Assembly (NCBI GenBank): GCA_017384185.1
Contig: JAFNUH010000212.1
Span: 1 to 7,696 of the forward strand
Reading direction: 5' to 3'
DNA from: Alistipes sp.
GTDB taxonomy: Bacteria; Bacteroidota; Bacteroidia; Bacteroidales; Rikenellaceae
Length of the DNA stretch: 7,696 bases
In this document: one piece after another, positions 7,397-7,696 of the stretch
How the letters are laid out: the number at the start of each line of letters is the position of its first letter
Numbering within the stretch: the stretch's first letter is position 1
Notes under the pieces: generated by a model
What the model saw: the letters and a program-made list of their open reading frames with translations, nothing else
Database searches by the model: none
Told to the model about the DNA's origin: nothing
Position numbers and translations under genes: made by a program

Positions 7397-7582
7397 ATGG
7401 AAGCCATAGTACAATTTTTTATCGAATGGGGCTACATAGGTCTCTTCTTGTCGGCTCTGCTGGCGGGTAGTATTTTGCCATTTAGTTCGGAGCTGGTACT
7501 CACCGTTTTGGTGCAGATGGGTGCAGACCCTACCGTATGTCTTATTGCTGCATCTATCGGTAATACACTCGGTGGATTAGTC
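7397..7582 (+). CDS. YqaA/DedA-like inner-membrane protein, 5' part only (broken at a join)
   Basis: The first 62 residues of a small polytopic membrane protein are present. A short N-terminal segment (EAIVQFFIEWGYIG) leads into a hydrophobic stretch, LFLSALLAGSILPFSSELVL, and then a second, TVCLIAASIGNTLGGLV. The LP-x-SSE-LVL and (I/M)GN(T/S)LGGL patterns match the YqaA branch of the DedA/SNARE-associated family as I recall it from E. coli YqaA. These are inner-membrane proteins; E. coli YqaA itself is poorly characterised, and DedA relatives are linked to lipid handling and envelope homeostasis. The family is usually about 140 residues or longer, so more than half is missing. The frame meets TGA at 7583-7585, exactly where the sequence turns into reverse-strand serC, so the stop belongs to the join and not to the gene. 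The start at 7397 is set by the promoter position and the protein match. Confidence 0.75.
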
Positions 7583-7595
7583 TGAGCCTTAGTCT
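7577..7595. other. Probable chimeric junction between yqaA-like and serC sequence
   Basis: Up to about 7582 the plus strand encodes the YqaA-like protein; from about 7585 the minus strand encodes SerC. Both reading frames end within a few bases of each other with no intergenic DNA. The 7-mer TTAGTCT occurs at 7577-7583 and again at 7589-7595, a microhomology that could have guided a false or illegitimate join. No target-site duplication or transposon end is visible. Confidence 0.7.
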
Positions 7596-7696
7596 TAAGA
7601 AGGTTTGCAGGAACCTGGAAGAACTGAGTTGAAGCACCACCACCAACGAAGAAGATAGCATACTCCTCTGGGATGTTCAAAAGGTCGCGCCAAAGC
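7585..7696 (-). CDS. serC: Phosphoserine aminotransferase, internal fragment
   Basis: SerC transfers an amino group from glutamate to 3-phosphohydroxypyruvate in serine synthesis and uses pyridoxal phosphate. Only 37 codons are present, without start or stop. They read LWRDLLNIPEEYAIFF, then VGGGASTQF, then FQVPANLLKTKA. In known SerC proteins an LLNIP stretch is followed by a GGAS/GGGRG loop near the cofactor phosphate and by a VPxNLL segment, in this spacing and about 60-100 residues from the N-terminus. The reading frame is cut by the window edge on one side and by the join near 7583 on the other. It cannot be judged whether the gene is functional in the source genome. Its presence next to yqaA is probably not natural. 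Confidence 0.8.

Noticed and set aside
7432..7680. Minus-strand 82-codon frame running through 7583
   Set aside because: It is a composite: its first part is SerC and the rest is the reverse of the yqaA-like gene, created by the join.

Overview
The window looks like a piece of a Bacteroidota genome, most likely of the order Bacteroidales. Three things point there. TAnnTTTGC elements, the -7 promoter element typical of this phylum, lie upstream of three of the genes. Start codons lack Shine-Dalgarno sequences. A 1040-residue TonB-dependent receptor with a carboxypeptidase-regulatory-like N-terminal domain is present. The genus cannot be fixed from the sequence alone.

Layout, right to left along the minus strand. 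Positions 4147-7269 encode an Oar-like TonB-dependent outer-membrane receptor. After a 272-base gap comes a pyrimidine operon, pyrC (2606-3874), carA (1483-2571) and carB (1-1490, cut by the window edge), encoding dihydroorotase and the two subunits of carbamoyl-phosphate synthase. The gap before pyrC is not empty. It holds a -7 promoter element, a 41-codon leader ORF that becomes very U-rich towards its end, and, six bases after the leader stop codon, a GC-rich hairpin followed by five U's just ahead of the pyrC start. This has the design of a translation-coupled, UTP-sensing attenuator of the E. coli pyrBI/pyrE kind.

The carA product is unusual. Its glutaminase domain aligns well, but the nucleophilic cysteine is serine, the catalytic histidine is tyrosine, and several glutamine-contacting residues are changed. 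It therefore looks unable to hydrolyse glutamine, as in vertebrate mitochondrial CPS I. The operon would then make carbamoyl phosphate from free ammonia and, with pyrC, feed pyrimidine synthesis.

The right end (7270-7696) holds a divergent promoter region and the start of a plus-strand YqaA-like membrane protein gene. That gene breaks off near 7583 and runs straight into the reverse strand of a serC (phosphoserine aminotransferase) fragment. The abrupt meeting of two gene interiors suggests a chimeric join rather than a natural locus. No rRNA, tRNA, CRISPR array or insertion sequence was seen.
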